Notes under the pieces: generated by a model | Told to the model about the DNA's origin: nothing | The model's input: only the letters and a program-made list of their open reading frames with translations | Database searches by the model: none | Made by a program: the position numbers and the translations under genes | Source of the DNA: Streptomyces sp. NBC_01224 | GTDB taxonomy: Bacteria > Actinomycetota > Actinomycetes > Streptomycetales > Streptomycetaceae | Direction: 5' to 3' | Assembly (NCBI RefSeq): GCF_036002945.1 | Contig: NZ_CP108529.1 | Coordinates: forward strand, 4,893,001 to 4,957,000 | Length of the DNA stretch: 64,000 bases | Shown: piece by piece, positions 41,653-52,998 of the stretch | How positions within the stretch are numbered: position 1 is the stretch's first letter | Layout: each line of letters starts with the position of its first letter

Positions 41653-43662
41653 TTACTTCGTGAAGATGAAGTACTTCCAGGAGCCGTTGGTGTTCGAGTT
41701 CACGGAGTCGCCCGAGGTGCCGTTCACGTACGAGGCACGGACGCGCATCCGGTAGCCCGTGTCATGGGTGCCGGTGAGCGTCACGATGGACTTGCCGTTG
41801 GTGCCGAGCTTGAAGTACTGCGAGCCCGCGTCGTACCACGTGCCCTGGTAGTAGAACTGCAGGGACAGCTTGTGGGACCGGTTCTTGTAGTAGCTCATCG
41901 TCGTCGTGAAGACCGGGTTGGTCTTCTTGTGGAAGTACGCGTACGACGTGGAGCCGATCTTGGCCGTCTTGTACTGCTTGGAGATGGAGGTCGAGACCCT
42001 CACCTTGGCGTACGCCGTGGACGTGACCGTCTTGGACGCGTACCGGCCGTCACCCTTGAAGACGGCGGTGACGGTGGTGTCCCGGGTCATGGCGACCGTG
42101 GTGGACAGATCGCCCTTGGAGTTGACCTTGCCGGTCTTCACCAGCTTCTTGGGCTTGTCCGGACCGAACGGGTCCACCCAGAGCTCGACGGTGCGGTTCT
42201 TGTACGTCTTGCCGAGGTGCGCGGTGAACGACACCTTGGCGCCGTAGGAGTACAGCGCCTTGTTGTGGTTCAGGGTCAGCGAGGTGGCCGCCCGGGAGAC
42301 GGCGACCTTGTCGGAACCCGACGCCGCGGAGTGGGTGGCGTCGCCCGCGTACGACACCTTGTAGGTGACCTGGCCGCCCGCGGTCGGGGTGTCGGTGAAG
42401 GAGAAGCTGCCGTCCGACTTCAGCGTCACCGCGGGAAGTGTCTTGCCCTTGGGCGACTCGATGTCGGTGCGCGTCACCGTGGCCCTGGCGCCCGCCGGGA
42501 ACGCGCCCTCGGACTTCACCCGGCCGGTGACGGTGAGCTTCTTGCCGCGCTCCGACTTCGCCGGGGCGTTGACCGTGACGGTGGTCGCGGACTTGACGGC
42601 GTCGGTGAGCACCCGCAGCGAGCGGACGCCGTTGTCGTTCACGGTGACGGCGAACAGACGGCTGGTGTCCGGCGCCCAGGCCAGGCCCGCGTCCTCCAGG
42701 GTGTCCGAGCCGCTGCTGTTCCCGGTGTTGGGGAAGTCGTACGTCCGGACCGGCTTGCTGGTGACACCAGGCTTGTAGACGTACACGTCCGGGTCGTACC
42801 AGGCGAACGATCCGGCGGCGACCATGCCGTTCGGAGCGATGTCGACCGCATTGGGGTACGAGGTGGACGGATACGCGATCCCCGGCGTGAGGTCCGTCGC
42901 GCTGTACGCCTGGTGAAGGTACGGAGCGGCGCTGGCCACCACGACCTGCTTGCCGTCCGGCGTCAGCGCGAGGTCGCGCAGATTGCCCCCGTCCGTGGAC
43001 CGGAAAGCGGTGCGTGTGGCCGTGCCCGAGGACACGTCGTACATGGCCAGATAGGTCGGACTCTGGGTCTCGATACCGGCGGCCAGCGTGTCCGGCGCAC
43101 CGGGCGTCGATGCCAGGGTCGGGGCCGCGTACCAGGTGCCGTTCGTCTCGTGGTCCAGGGTGACGACCGGCTCGGCGCCGGACAGGTCGAGCGAACCGAT
43201 GTGGCCCGAACCGCCCCCGCCGTACCCGAACCAGAGCTTCCCGCCCGCCAGCGCCGGGAACTTCGGGTCGGTGCCGGTGCCGGTCGCGTACCGCGCGGAC
43301 TCCTTGAGAGCCGCCGTGTCGATCGTCACGATGGCGTCGACGCCCGGCACGGCCGCGTACAACGTGCCTGAGTCGGCGGAGAGTTCGAGACCGGTCACGC
43401 CCGGCAGGGACGAGATCGTGGCGACGACCGAGCCGTTGTAGTCGGCGACGAGGACCTTGCCGCCGGTCGGGTCACTGATGAAGACCCGCTGGTGCACACC
43501 GTCCGCGACGATGTCGCCGACCGATGCGGCGGGAAGGATCTTGCTGGAGTCGGCAGCGGCCGGATTCGCCGCACCGCCGACCAGAACCACGGAACTGAAG
43601 AGGACCGCGAGCGAGGTCGCGGCCGAGATTCTGCGCGTACGCAAAATGATGTCTACCCCCAC
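41653..43662 (-). CDS. Secreted YncE-like beta-propeller protein with Ig-like repeats
   Basis: The GTG at 43662 gives 669 residues; an in-frame TTG at 43644 is an alternative, and neither has a clear ribosome site. The signal peptide is RRISAATSLAVLFSSVVLVG ending near ANPAAADS. Residues ~40-335 are a propeller with ADYNGSVVATISSLPGVTGL-type blades (surface-layer/YncE-like). Residues ~345-540 contain two Ig-like repeats (VNAPAKSERGKKLTVTGRVK and LTLNHNKALYSYGAKVSF). The last ~130 residues are Tyr/Lys-rich, with YYKNRSHKLSLQFYYQGTWY. It is probably secreted or cell-wall associated; function unknown. Confidence 0.85.
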   Translation of the reverse strand: MGVDIILRTRRISAATSLAVLFSSVVLVGGAANPAAADSSKILPAASVGDIVADGVHQRVFISDPTGGKVLVADYNGSVVATISSLPGVTGLELSADSGTLYAAVPGVDAIVTIDTAALKESARYATGTGTDPKFPALAGGKLWFGYGGGGSGHIGSLDLSGAEPVVTLDHETNGTWYAAPTLASTPGAPDTLAAGIETQSPTYLAMYDVSSGTATRTAFRSTDGGNLRDLALTPDGKQVVVASAAPYLHQAYSATDLTPGIAYPSTSYPNAVDIAPNGMVAAGSFAWYDPDVYVYKPGVTSKPVRTYDFPNTGNSSGSDTLEDAGLAWAPDTSRLFAVTVNDNGVRSLRVLTDAVKSATTVTVNAPAKSERGKKLTVTGRVKSEGAFPAGARATVTRTDIESPKGKTLPAVTLKSDGSFSFTDTPTAGGQVTYKVSYAGDATHSAASGSDKVAVSRAATSLTLNHNKALYSYGAKVSFTAHLGKTYKNRTVELWVDPFGPDKPKKLVKTGKVNSKGDLSTTVAMTRDTTVTAVFKGDGRYASKTVTSTAYAKVRVSTSISKQYKTAKIGSTSYAYFHKKTNPVFTTTMSYYKNRSHKLSLQFYYQGTWYDAGSQYFKLGTNGKSIVTLTGTHDTGYRMRVRASYVNGTSGDSVNSNTNGSWKYFIFTK

Positions 43663-43786
43663 GGTAAGAGGGCCGCGTGGCACCCGAAGATGAGAAAGGG
43701 GTGCGGCCCAGGAACGCAGGGTATGGCATGGCGTCCACATCTCGTACACATTTGCGGGGCCGGGGCGTCCCCGACCCCGCCAACCG

Positions 43787-44023
43787 TCAGTTCGCCCAGG
43801 TGAGGAACGTCGACCAGGCGTCAGGGGCGACCGCGAAGGTGGGCCCCTCGGGCACCTTGGAGTCCCGGACGTGGACGGCGTGGGGGCAGGTGGCGACCTC
43901 GATGCAGTCACCGCCGTTGGCCGCGCTGTACGAGGACTTGTGCCAGTCGAAGGCGACCTCGATGCAGTCGCCGCCGTTGGCGGCGCTGTAGCTGGACTTG
44001 AACCAACGGAGTGCGTTGCTCAT
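43787..44023 (-). CDS. DUF397 protein with internally duplicated motif
   Basis: The 78-residue protein starts with ATG 44023, overlapping the WhiJ-like gene stop by four bases. DUF397 proteins are short partners of WhiJ-type regulators. Here the family motif WFKSSYSAANGGDCIEVA is followed at once by WHKSSYSAANGGDCIEVA, an exact 18-codon tandem duplication apart from one residue. The normal ending VRDSKVPEGPTFAVAPDAW follows once. Its role is thought to be modulation of the partner regulator. Confidence 0.9.
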   Translation of the reverse strand: MSNALRWFKSSYSAANGGDCIEVAFDWHKSSYSAANGGDCIEVATCPHAVHVRDSKVPEGPTFAVAPDAWSTFLTWAN

Positions 44024-44856
44024 TGCTGATCTCCTGCCAACCGCTCGATGAGGTCCAGCGATTTACGAGGACCCAGGGCCTGTGCCCGGATCTTCGCACA
44101 GCGCTGGGCATACTTGCTTACCTTTGCCGGGTCGCTGAGCAGCCAGCTTTCCTCCTGCACTTCCAGGTAGGCGAGGTGCTGGTGGTCCGGGGTCTCCAGC
44201 ACGTTCAAGCTGCCGTGTCCTCCGGCGTACTCGCCACCTGGGCCGGGGTCCAAGGGCAGCACCTGAAGCGTGACATTGCGACGCCGGGCGCACTCGGCGA
44301 GGTACAGCATCTGCTCCCTCATGATCTGCTTGTCGCCGAATACTCGGGTGAGCACGGACTCCTCCAGGACCAGCTCGATGAGCGCCACCGGATCCCGTTC
44401 GAAGAGCGCCTTGCGAGCCAGCCGCGCTTCGACGAGTTCCTCCACTCGTGCGTCGGGAAGCGGAGGGTATCCGCCGCCGATCAGCGCACGAGCGTATGCC
44501 GCCGTCTGGAATAGGCCGTGGACGAAGTCCATCGCGTACAGCTCGATTCTTACTGCCGTCTGCTCCAAGGGCACATAGTTCTTGAACTCATCCGGATACT
44601 TCTCCATCCGGATGTACTTCCGCGCTGCCTCGAAGATGCCGGTGCTGTCACCGAGCGCCCGCTCCAACGCCGCCAACATGTCGTCACTCGCGGGCTGCGC
44701 GCAGGTCTCCATCGCGCTGACAGCCGCCGCCGAGTAGCCGATTTCCGCGCCCAGCTGTTCCTGGGTCAACTTCCTTTTGGTGCGCATCGTGCGGGCCACC
44801 TCGGACACCATCTGCGCCGTCGGACTCGCCGTTTCCTTGTTTTCCGCTCGCGCCAT
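44020..44856 (-). CDS. WhiJ-like XRE-family regulator (HTH plus DUF5753)
   Basis: The 278-residue protein has AAGGGA five bases before ATG 44856. The N-terminal Cro/C1-type helix-turn-helix is TMRTKRKLTQEQLGAEIGYS (~23-42). The C-terminal DUF5753 contains YVPLEQTAVRIELY, DFVHGLFQTAAYARALI and LERDPVALIELVLEESVL. WhiJ-like proteins, together with DUF397 partners, act in developmental control of Streptomyces. Directly upstream the tandem CTCAACCGGT repeat (44875-44894) may be its operator. Confidence 0.92.
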   Translation of the reverse strand: MARAENKETASPTAQMVSEVARTMRTKRKLTQEQLGAEIGYSAAAVSAMETCAQPASDDMLAALERALGDSTGIFEAARKYIRMEKYPDEFKNYVPLEQTAVRIELYAMDFVHGLFQTAAYARALIGGGYPPLPDARVEELVEARLARKALFERDPVALIELVLEESVLTRVFGDKQIMREQMLYLAECARRRNVTLQVLPLDPGPGGEYAGGHGSLNVLETPDHQHLAYLEVQEESWLLSDPAKVSKYAQRCAKIRAQALGPRKSLDLIERLAGDQQ

Positions 44857-45010
44857 TGCGATCCCTTTTCGACTCAACCGGTCTCAACCGGTCACTACCC
44901 GGCCCCGCTGAACTCAACTGAGGTTCAGGGGAGTTCGCGCAGGTCAACGGGTGTGCGACGCCCCTCGTCAGTCAAGGGAAACGCTAGCCGTCCGGGGACA
45001 GACTGGTCCC

Positions 45011-45418
45011 GTGAATGCGCCGAAAAGTGAACTGAAACTTGAATGGATTCCGGCTTCCGGATTTCAACTCCGCAAGGCGGGCGTGCAATTCGACGCCGTG
45101 CGCGTGGACGGCGACGAAGGGAGGCGGATCGCCTTCTTGATGGAGGCGATCACCGGCGGCGAGCCGGGGCCCGTCGTCACCGAGGCGAACGGGCGGCGGG
45201 CGGTTTACTTCCTGGTTCCGGCCGGAAGCACCTTGAGCAAGTCCTGGCCGGCCGGGGCGACTCCGTTGAACGCGGCGGTGGGCCGGATCAGTTACGTACC
45301 GATCCCCGCCCTGACCGGCCGCACATGGCCGCTGACGTGGTACTTCCCGCCGACCGCGCCGGACCGGTTCGTCCACACCCTGCTGCTGCTGAACGCGGCG
45401 TCCGCCCTGCTGGGCTGA
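45011..45418 (+). CDS. Small primase/polymerase-like protein divergent from the WhiJ-like gene
   Basis: The 135-residue product (GTG 45011) is paralogous to the gene at 5196. It contains VRVDGDEGRRIAFLMEA, GEPGPVVTEANGRRAVYF, VPAGS and ISYVPIP. Small proteins with this pattern commonly stand beside WhiJ/DUF397 loci and are sometimes labelled bifunctional primase/polymerase because of a distant match; no catalytic acidic triad is evident here. It abuts the kinase stop with no spacer (45418/45419). Confidence 0.65.
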   Translation: MNAPKSELKLEWIPASGFQLRKAGVQFDAVRVDGDEGRRIAFLMEAITGGEPGPVVTEANGRRAVYFLVPAGSTLSKSWPAGATPLNAAVGRISYVPIPALTGRTWPLTWYFPPTAPDRFVHTLLLLNAASALLG

Positions 45419-47281
<1,863 letters not shown>

Positions 47282-47585
47282 GGTGTGCGTCCTCCCCCGT
47301 GCGGCGATACGCCGGAACGCGTTGAGAATAGCGGCGCGCGCTGTGCCCCCGGCGGGCGTGGTTTTCAGGCCCGTCCGTCGGGCGCCCCCGGTCCTGCCTC
47401 CTGCTCTGTCCTCAATCGCCGGACGGTCCGGATTCCGTGCCCGTCACAGAGACGGCCACCGGACGGCCCTCGGTTCCCGCGCGTCCCCGGCCACCGCACC
47501 GACCCGACACCCTGCCGACCAAAGCGCCCCACGCCATACAAGGTGGCCATGTCGAGCCGCTCCCGGCGCGACCTACGCTCACCGC
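47282..47585. promoter_or_regulatory. Divergent promoter gap with an intergenic GC-rich repeat
   Basis: This 304-base gap separates divergent genes. For the aminotransferase, TACGCT sits six bases before the ATG, a leaderless arrangement. Around 47408-47430 the string TCCTCAATCGCCGGACGG resembles a short repeat I remember as common between Streptomyces genes. No gene is seen. Confidence 0.45.
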
Positions 47586-48959
47586 ATGACCCCTCATGCC
47601 CCGCATGCCCCGCATGTCGACCCCGCTGCCGGTGCGGCCGTGAAGGCCGCCGACCGCGCGCACGTGTTCCACTCCTGGTCCGCCCAGGGCCTGATCGACC
47701 CGCTCGCCGTCGCCGGCGCCGAGGGGGCGTACTTCTGGGACTACGACGGCAACCGCTACCTGGACTTCACCAGCGGCCTCGTCTACACCAACATCGGCTA
47801 CCAGCACCCCACCGTCGTCGCCGCGATCCAGGAGCAGGCGGGCAAGCTCGCCACGTTCGCCCCCGCGTTCGCGATCGAGGCGCGTTCCGAGGCCGCACGC
47901 CTCATCGCCGAGCGCACCCCCGGTGACCTGGACAAGATCTTCTTCACCAACGGCGGCGCGGAGGCCGTCGAGAACGCCGTCCGGATGGCCCGGCTGCACA
48001 CCGGCCGTACGAAGGTGCTCTCCGCCTACCGCTCGTACCACGGCGCCACCTCCACCGCGATCAACCTGACCGGCGACCCGCGCCGCTGGCCGTCCGACAA
48101 CGGCTCGGCGGGCGTCGTCCGCTTCTGGGCCCCGTTCCTCTACCGCTCGCCGTTCCACGCCGAGACCGAGGCCGAGGAGTGCGCCCGCGCGCTCCAGCAC
48201 CTGGAGGACACCCTCGCCTTCGAGGGCCCCGCCACCATCGCCGCGATCATTCTGGAGACGATCCCCGGCACGGCGGGCATCATGACGCCGCCGCCCGGCT
48301 ACCTCGCGGGCGTACGCGAGATCTGCGACCGGTACGGAATCGTCTTCATCCTCGACGAGGTGATGGCCGGCTTCGGGCGCACCGGCAAGTGGTTCGCCGC
48401 CGACCACTTCGACGTGGTGCCGGACCTGATGACGTTCGCCAAGGGCGTCAACTCCGGTTACGTACCGCTCGGCGGCGTCGCCATCTCCGCCGAGATCGCC
48501 GCCACCTTCGAGACCCGCCCCTACCCGGGCGGACTGACCTACTCCGGTCACCCGCTGGCCTGCGCCGCCGCTGTCGCCACCATTCATGTGATGGAGGACG
48601 AGAAGGTCATCGAGAACGCCGCCCACATCGGCGAGACGGTCCTCGGCCCCGGCCTGCGCGAGCTCGCCGAACGACACCCGTCGGTCGGGGAGGTCCGCGG
48701 CCTCGGCGCGTTCTGGGCGCTGGACCTGGTCCGAAACAAGGAGACCCGCGAGCCGCTGGTCCCGTACAACGCGGCGGGCGAGGCCAACGCGGCCATGGCG
48801 GCCTTCGGCGCGGCGGCGAAGAAGAACGGCCTGTGGCCCTTCATCAACATGAACCGCACCCATGCCGTTCCGGCCTGCAACGTCACCGAGGCCGAGGCCA
48901 AGGAGGGCCTCGCGGCTCTCGACACGGCGCTGTCGGTCGCGGACGAGTACACCGTGTAG
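47586..48959 (+). CDS. Class III omega-aminotransferase
   Basis: The 457-residue PLP enzyme has FWDYDGNRYLDFTSGLVYTN, FFTNGGAEAVENAVRMAR, YHGATS, ILDEVMAGFGRTG and the PLP lysine in MTFAKGVNSGYVPLGG. This fits the taurine/beta-alanine/diamine:pyruvate aminotransferase group. Substrate cannot be read from the sequence. The GntR regulator ~105 bases downstream on the same strand may control it. The N-terminal PHAPHAPHVD repeat is unusual but within the ordinary start region. Confidence 0.9.
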   Translation: MTPHAPHAPHVDPAAGAAVKAADRAHVFHSWSAQGLIDPLAVAGAEGAYFWDYDGNRYLDFTSGLVYTNIGYQHPTVVAAIQEQAGKLATFAPAFAIEARSEAARLIAERTPGDLDKIFFTNGGAEAVENAVRMARLHTGRTKVLSAYRSYHGATSTAINLTGDPRRWPSDNGSAGVVRFWAPFLYRSPFHAETEAEECARALQHLEDTLAFEGPATIAAIILETIPGTAGIMTPPPGYLAGVREICDRYGIVFILDEVMAGFGRTGKWFAADHFDVVPDLMTFAKGVNSGYVPLGGVAISAEIAATFETRPYPGGLTYSGHPLACAAAVATIHVMEDEKVIENAAHIGETVLGPGLRELAERHPSVGEVRGLGAFWALDLVRNKETREPLVPYNAAGEANAAMAAFGAAAKKNGLWPFINMNRTHAVPACNVTEAEAKEGLAALDTALSVADEYTV

Positions 48960-49065
48960 CGGCGGGCCCGCGCAGCCCAGCAGTACGGCGCCCCTCCCCT
49001 GCCCGGATCCGGGCACGGCGGCCCTGGCTTAAGGTGACCCAAGCCGAAAAAGGGGAAGGGGCGCC

Positions 49066-49839
49066 ATGGGCGCGAGCGGAGCTGTAACCCGCAGTACGCT
49101 GCGGCAGCAGATCGCGGACGCGCTGCGTGACGAAGTGCTTGCCGGGCGTTTGCAGCCGGGACGGGAGTTCACCGTCAAGCAGATCGCCGAGCAGTACGGA
49201 GTCTCGGCGACTCCGGTACGCGAGGCGCTCTTCGATCTCTCCGCGCAGGGCCTGCTCGAATCGGATCAGCACCGCGGTTTCCGGGTACGTGAGTTCACCG
49301 TCGCCGACTACCGGTCGATGGTCGAGGCCCGCGTCCTGGTCATGGACGGAGTCATCCGCGGCATCTTCCACGGGCCCACGCTGTCGTCCGCGCAGACGGC
49401 GAGGCACCCGGACTGCCTGGTCTCCGTGCGCCGCAGGGCCCAGGAGGCCGCACGGGCGGCGCAGGGTGGCGACCTCGACATCCTCATCGGCTACGACCTG
49501 CGTTTCTGGCGAGAACTGGGCGCGCTCGTGGGCAACACGTACATCAACGATTTCCTGCACCGGCTGCGTGTCCAGGCCTGGGTGTTCGCGGTGCCGTATC
49601 TGCGCCACGACGCGGGCGCCCGGGACTGGCTCTGGCACGGCCATCCGGAACTGGTCGCGGCGGTCACGCTCGGCAGCCACGACGCGGTGCGCGCGGTGAT
49701 CGACGACTTCAACGCACACGCGCTGAACTGGGCGGACCGGCTCGCGGCCGGAAACCTCCCGCACCCGGGCCACGGCCCGCAACCGGCCGGGCAGGCACCG
49801 CCCCCCGGGTCGTCGGAGCTGGAGCCTCCGACGCGATGA
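49066..49839 (+). CDS. GntR-family regulator (FadR-type, FCD domain)
   Basis: The 257-residue protein has a winged helix-turn-helix LRQQIADALRDEVLAGRLQP, EFTVKQIAEQYGVSATPVRE and AQGLLESDQHRGFRVRE (~10-75). A helical C-terminal ligand domain of FCD type follows, with metal-ligand-like His/Asp residues in DLRFWRELGALVGN and LWHGHPELVAAV. It probably senses a carboxylate or amine linked to the upstream aminotransferase (inference). Stop is at 49839; the last 20 residues are Pro/Gly rich. Confidence 0.9.
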   Translation: MGASGAVTRSTLRQQIADALRDEVLAGRLQPGREFTVKQIAEQYGVSATPVREALFDLSAQGLLESDQHRGFRVREFTVADYRSMVEARVLVMDGVIRGIFHGPTLSSAQTARHPDCLVSVRRRAQEAARAAQGGDLDILIGYDLRFWRELGALVGNTYINDFLHRLRVQAWVFAVPYLRHDAGARDWLWHGHPELVAAVTLGSHDAVRAVIDDFNAHALNWADRLAAGNLPHPGHGPQPAGQAPPPGSSELEPPTR

Positions 49840-50010
49840 CCGCACGTCAGGAGCCATGGCCCCCACGCACCGACCATGTCGGCCGGGGCCACGGGCCACG
49901 ACCGGCCCCTACCCGCAACCCTGGGCCACTGTGCGCGACGAGTCCGCCGCATTACGCTGTCCCGACCGTTGTGAATATTCCGATGCGCACCCGTGGGAGA
50001 GCGAGACTTC

Positions 50011-50661
50011 GTGGCCTGTGACCTGTGGCTGGTCCCCCTCGTCGATGTGCTGTGCCACAGCCCCGACAACCCGTTCGCCGAAGAGATAGCCGTCTACGAC
50101 AAGGCACTGGGCGAGGCCGGACTGCCGCCCGTCCCCGTGTACGCCTACATGCCGGGCCTGACCGGCGAGGTCGCCCCGGTCGCGGGCTTCGACTACGACG
50201 CACTGCACTTCCTGCGCCGCGCCTATCTGCTCCAGCTCAGCGGTCTCGCCGTCACGCCCGTCGACGAACTGGGCGGGGACTACGAGCAGTTGCTGGAGAT
50301 GTTCGAGGCGACGGCCCGGCAATCCCACCTGGTCTGGCACTACGACCATGCGGGGGCGTACGTTCCGCTGGACTTCGCCGTCCCGCTCTCCAACGACGAC
50401 CTGCTGGAGGGCGGCGGCCCGCTCGGCTCCGCGCACGGGCTGCTGCGGGAGCTGGAGTTCGTCGCCTGGTCCATCGGCATCGACCCGGCGAACCCGCCGG
50501 CCGCCCCGCTGCCGCCCGCCGCACCGACCTCTCTGGAGGAGCCGGCGGGCCCGATTCCGTACGACGGCAGTCCGTTCGCCCGTGAGCGGCACGTCTGGCT
50601 GGGCCTGCACGCGGCGGCCACCCGCAGCCTCGCCCAAGGCTCCATGATCATCTTCAGCTGA
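50011..50661 (+). CDS. Conserved hypothetical protein
   Basis: The 216-residue product is read from GTG 50011 (GAGCGAG five bases upstream); a GTG at 49993 is possible but has no ribosome site. It begins ACDLWLVPLVDVLCHSPDNP and contains DYDALHFLRRAYLLQLSG, LLEMFEATARQSHLVWHYDH and GPLGSAHGLLRELEF. It is soluble, without membrane segments. I do not recognise the family. It is convergent with the SLATT gene. Confidence 0.8.
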   Translation: MACDLWLVPLVDVLCHSPDNPFAEEIAVYDKALGEAGLPPVPVYAYMPGLTGEVAPVAGFDYDALHFLRRAYLLQLSGLAVTPVDELGGDYEQLLEMFEATARQSHLVWHYDHAGAYVPLDFAVPLSNDDLLEGGGPLGSAHGLLRELEFVAWSIGIDPANPPAAPLPPAAPTSLEEPAGPIPYDGSPFARERHVWLGLHAAATRSLAQGSMIIFS

Positions 50662-50733
50662 AGCAGACAGCCGGGGCAGTTACCGGTACGGGTACCGGGG
50701 CGGCCACGCGCCTTCGGTGTCACCGCGGTGGGA

Positions 50734-51528
50734 TCACCGGGGGGACTCCGGGGGCCGCTGCCGCGGCATGTTCGGCCGGGCCATCGTCTGCATCGGGAAC
50801 CGTCCCGGCGGCGCCCCCTGGTCCGTACGGCCGCCGCCCCCGCTGCCCGACGACAGCGCCTGCATCCCCATCGGCGCGGGCCCGGCCCGGAACTCCACCA
50901 TCCAGTCCGCGGTCTCGGTCCGTACGAGCTCCGTGATGTCCTCCGAGAACCGCCGCAGCACCCCCAGACACCGCTCGGCGGCCTCGCTGGCCGTCCCTTC
51001 GGTCGGGCCGAGCACCTCCCGTACGCACTCCGATGCCCAGTCGAACTGCAGCACCTGAAGGCGCCGCTGCACGGCCTGGGCGGTGGCGAGGTTTCTTATC
51101 CAGCCCGAGGTCAGGCCGAAGTACCGGTCGCAGGCCATGCAGGCGGCGCCCAGCAGCAGCGACAGATAGCCCCAGCCCGCCGCCCCGCCCAGCGCCCCGG
51201 TGAGATCGAGCAACGGCAGCGCGGCGCCCGCCACCGCCCCGGCCGCCGTACCGATCCGCAGCGCCCTGGCCCCGCGCCGCTTCCACACCCGGTCGCGCAG
51301 ATACCAGCCGGCGGTGTGCAGCGCATCGGCCTCGACCCAGCGGTACAGCTCGTCGAGGCGTTCGGCGGGTTCGCCCCAGTCGCCGAGCGGGAACGGCGTG
51401 CCGGTCAGATCCCGGCCCCGCGCGTCCCGGCCGCGTGCGCCGGAGCCCGAGCCGGTCGAACCGGGCTCGTTGCGGGGCGGCCCTTCGGGCTGCATCTCCG
51501 GCTGACTCACCGGGGTACTCCTCTGCAT
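50734..51528 (-). CDS. SLATT-domain membrane protein
   Basis: The 264-residue protein has two close membrane segments (about 95-113 and 117-135; GTAAGAVAGAALPLLDLTG and GYLSLLLGAACMACDRYFG). They are preceded by LYRWVEADALHTAGWYLRDR and followed by a helical region, the layout of SLATT (2TM effector) proteins. SLATT domains elsewhere are effectors of nucleotide-signalled defence systems. Here it stands alone beside recR-ybaB, which suggests a chromosomal housekeeping or inactive role. The last ~50 residues are Gly/Pro/Arg-rich. Confidence 0.75.
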   Translation of the reverse strand: MQRSTPVSQPEMQPEGPPRNEPGSTGSGSGARGRDARGRDLTGTPFPLGDWGEPAERLDELYRWVEADALHTAGWYLRDRVWKRRGARALRIGTAAGAVAGAALPLLDLTGALGGAAGWGYLSLLLGAACMACDRYFGLTSGWIRNLATAQAVQRRLQVLQFDWASECVREVLGPTEGTASEAAERCLGVLRRFSEDITELVRTETADWMVEFRAGPAPMGMQALSSGSGGGGRTDQGAPPGRFPMQTMARPNMPRQRPPESPR

Positions 51529-51866
51529 TCTGCGTAGCGACGCCTGATGTGTGGCGGTGTGTTCGACGATGGGCTGATCACTGCTCTCAGGCGTGGCCGA
51601 CTGTCCCGCGTACGTAACCTTGCGTGACGAGCGGTGTGCCCGTGTGTCCTGAGCGCATGCCCTTCCTACCGCCGAATGGTGGGCCGTGGGGTCGAAATCG
51701 CGGTATTCCCGGGTGTACAGGGTCTGTGATCAGGTATAGGAGTTTCGCCGACGTTGCCCGGAACTCACTCGAAAGAGTTGCTCGCCAGTGGGTGGGGCGC
51801 GCTGCGCGGTGACCACGTAGGCTCGGCGTACCGAAACATTTTGTCGTCGAATTGCCAGGAGTGACC

Positions 51867-52202
51867 GTGATTCCCGGTGGTGGTCAGCCCAATATGCAGC
51901 AGCTGCTGCAGCAGGCCCAGAAGATGCAGCAGGATCTCGCCGCGGCCCAGGAGGAATTGGCCAGGACCGAGGTCGACGGTCAGGCGGGTGGCGGTCTGGT
52001 GAAGGCGACCGTGACCGGCTCCGGCGAGCTCCGTGCTCTGGTGATCGACCCCAAGGCCGTCGACCCGGAGGACACCGAGACGCTCGCCGACCTCGTCGTC
52101 GCCGCAGTCCAGGCAGCGAACGAGAACGCGCAGCAGCTCCAGCAGCAGAAGCTGGGCCCGCTGGCCCAGGGTCTGGGCGGCATGCCGGGCCTCCCCTTCT
52201 GA
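51867..52202 (+). CDS. YbaB/EbfC-family nucleoid-associated protein
   Basis: The 111-residue protein is read from GTG 51867 with AGGAG five bases upstream. [40 protein letters not shown] and [20 protein letters not shown] are typical. It binds DNA as a dimer and is found upstream of recR in most bacteria, as here. Confidence 0.95.
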   Translation: MIPGGGQPNMQQLLQQAQKMQQDLAAAQEELARTEVDGQAGGGLVKATVTGSGELRALVIDPKAVDPEDTETLADLVVAAVQAANENAQQLQQQKLGPLAQGLGGMPGLPF

Positions 52203-52285
52203 CGCTTCTGATCCTTCAGGTCTCTTCTGACCTGCGATCCGAACTCGTAAGTTGTATTCATAGCTCATTCCAGGAAGGCGTTCCG

Positions 52286-52885
52286 TTGTACGAAGGCGTG
52301 GTTCAGGACCTCATCGACGAGTTGGGCAGGCTGCCCGGCGTCGGTCCCAAGAGCGCGCAGCGGATCGCTTTCCACATCCTGCAGGCCGAGCCGACCGATG
52401 TACGCCGCCTTGCCCATGCCCTCCTGGAGGTCAAGGACAAGGTCCGGTTCTGTTCGGTCTGCGGCAATGTCGCCCAGCAGGAACAGTGCAACATCTGCCG
52501 CGACGCGCGCCGCGACCAGACGGTCATCTGTGTGGTCGAGGAGCCGAAGGATGTCGTCGCGATCGAGCGGACCCGTGAGTTCCGGGGCCGGTACCACGTG
52601 CTCGGCGGCGCGATCAGCCCGATCGAGGGCGTCGGCCCCGACGATCTGCGCATCCGCGAGCTGCTCGCCCGTCTCGCCGACGGCTCGATCACGGAGCTGA
52701 TCCTGGCGACCGACCCCAACCTGGAGGGCGAGGCCACCGCGACGTACCTGGCGCGGATGGTCAAGCCGATGGGCCTGCGGGTCACCAGGCTGGCCAGCGG
52801 CCTGCCGGTGGGCGGCGACCTGGAGTACGCGGACGAGGTCACCCTGGGCCGCGCCTTCGAGGGGAGGCGCCTGCTCGATGTCTGA
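52286..52885 (+). CDS. recR: Recombination protein RecR
   Basis: The 199-residue RecR acts with RecO and RecF in gap repair. It is read from TTG 52286 with GGAAGG seven bases upstream. Order: helix-hairpin-helix [19 protein letters not shown], zinc-finger [16 protein letters not shown] (four Cys), Toprim [14 protein letters not shown] with [13 protein letters not shown], and the C-terminal [18 protein letters not shown]. Complete and canonical. Confidence 0.98.
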   Translation: MYEGVVQDLIDELGRLPGVGPKSAQRIAFHILQAEPTDVRRLAHALLEVKDKVRFCSVCGNVAQQEQCNICRDARRDQTVICVVEEPKDVVAIERTREFRGRYHVLGGAISPIEGVGPDDLRIRELLARLADGSITELILATDPNLEGEATATYLARMVKPMGLRVTRLASGLPVGGDLEYADEVTLGRAFEGRRLLDV

Positions 52886-52998
52886 TGCCTTCACGATGAC
52901 GACGTCCGATGTTCTTGCATCGGCTCACGACGGCTTTACGTTCAGCGACGCTATGTTCTACTCACCGTTCGCGACCGTGCCCACGGGAGGTCCCCTCG

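Noticed and set aside
41764-43371. 535-codon plus-strand frame opposite the secreted propeller gene
   Set aside because: Composition is rich in Arg, Gly and Val without motifs, while the opposite strand encodes a signal peptide and domain repeats.
50734-51528. CBASS or other nucleotide-signalling defence system
   Set aside because: No cyclase, SMODS, SLOG or nuclease gene is adjacent; the neighbours are recR, ybaB and an unknown protein.
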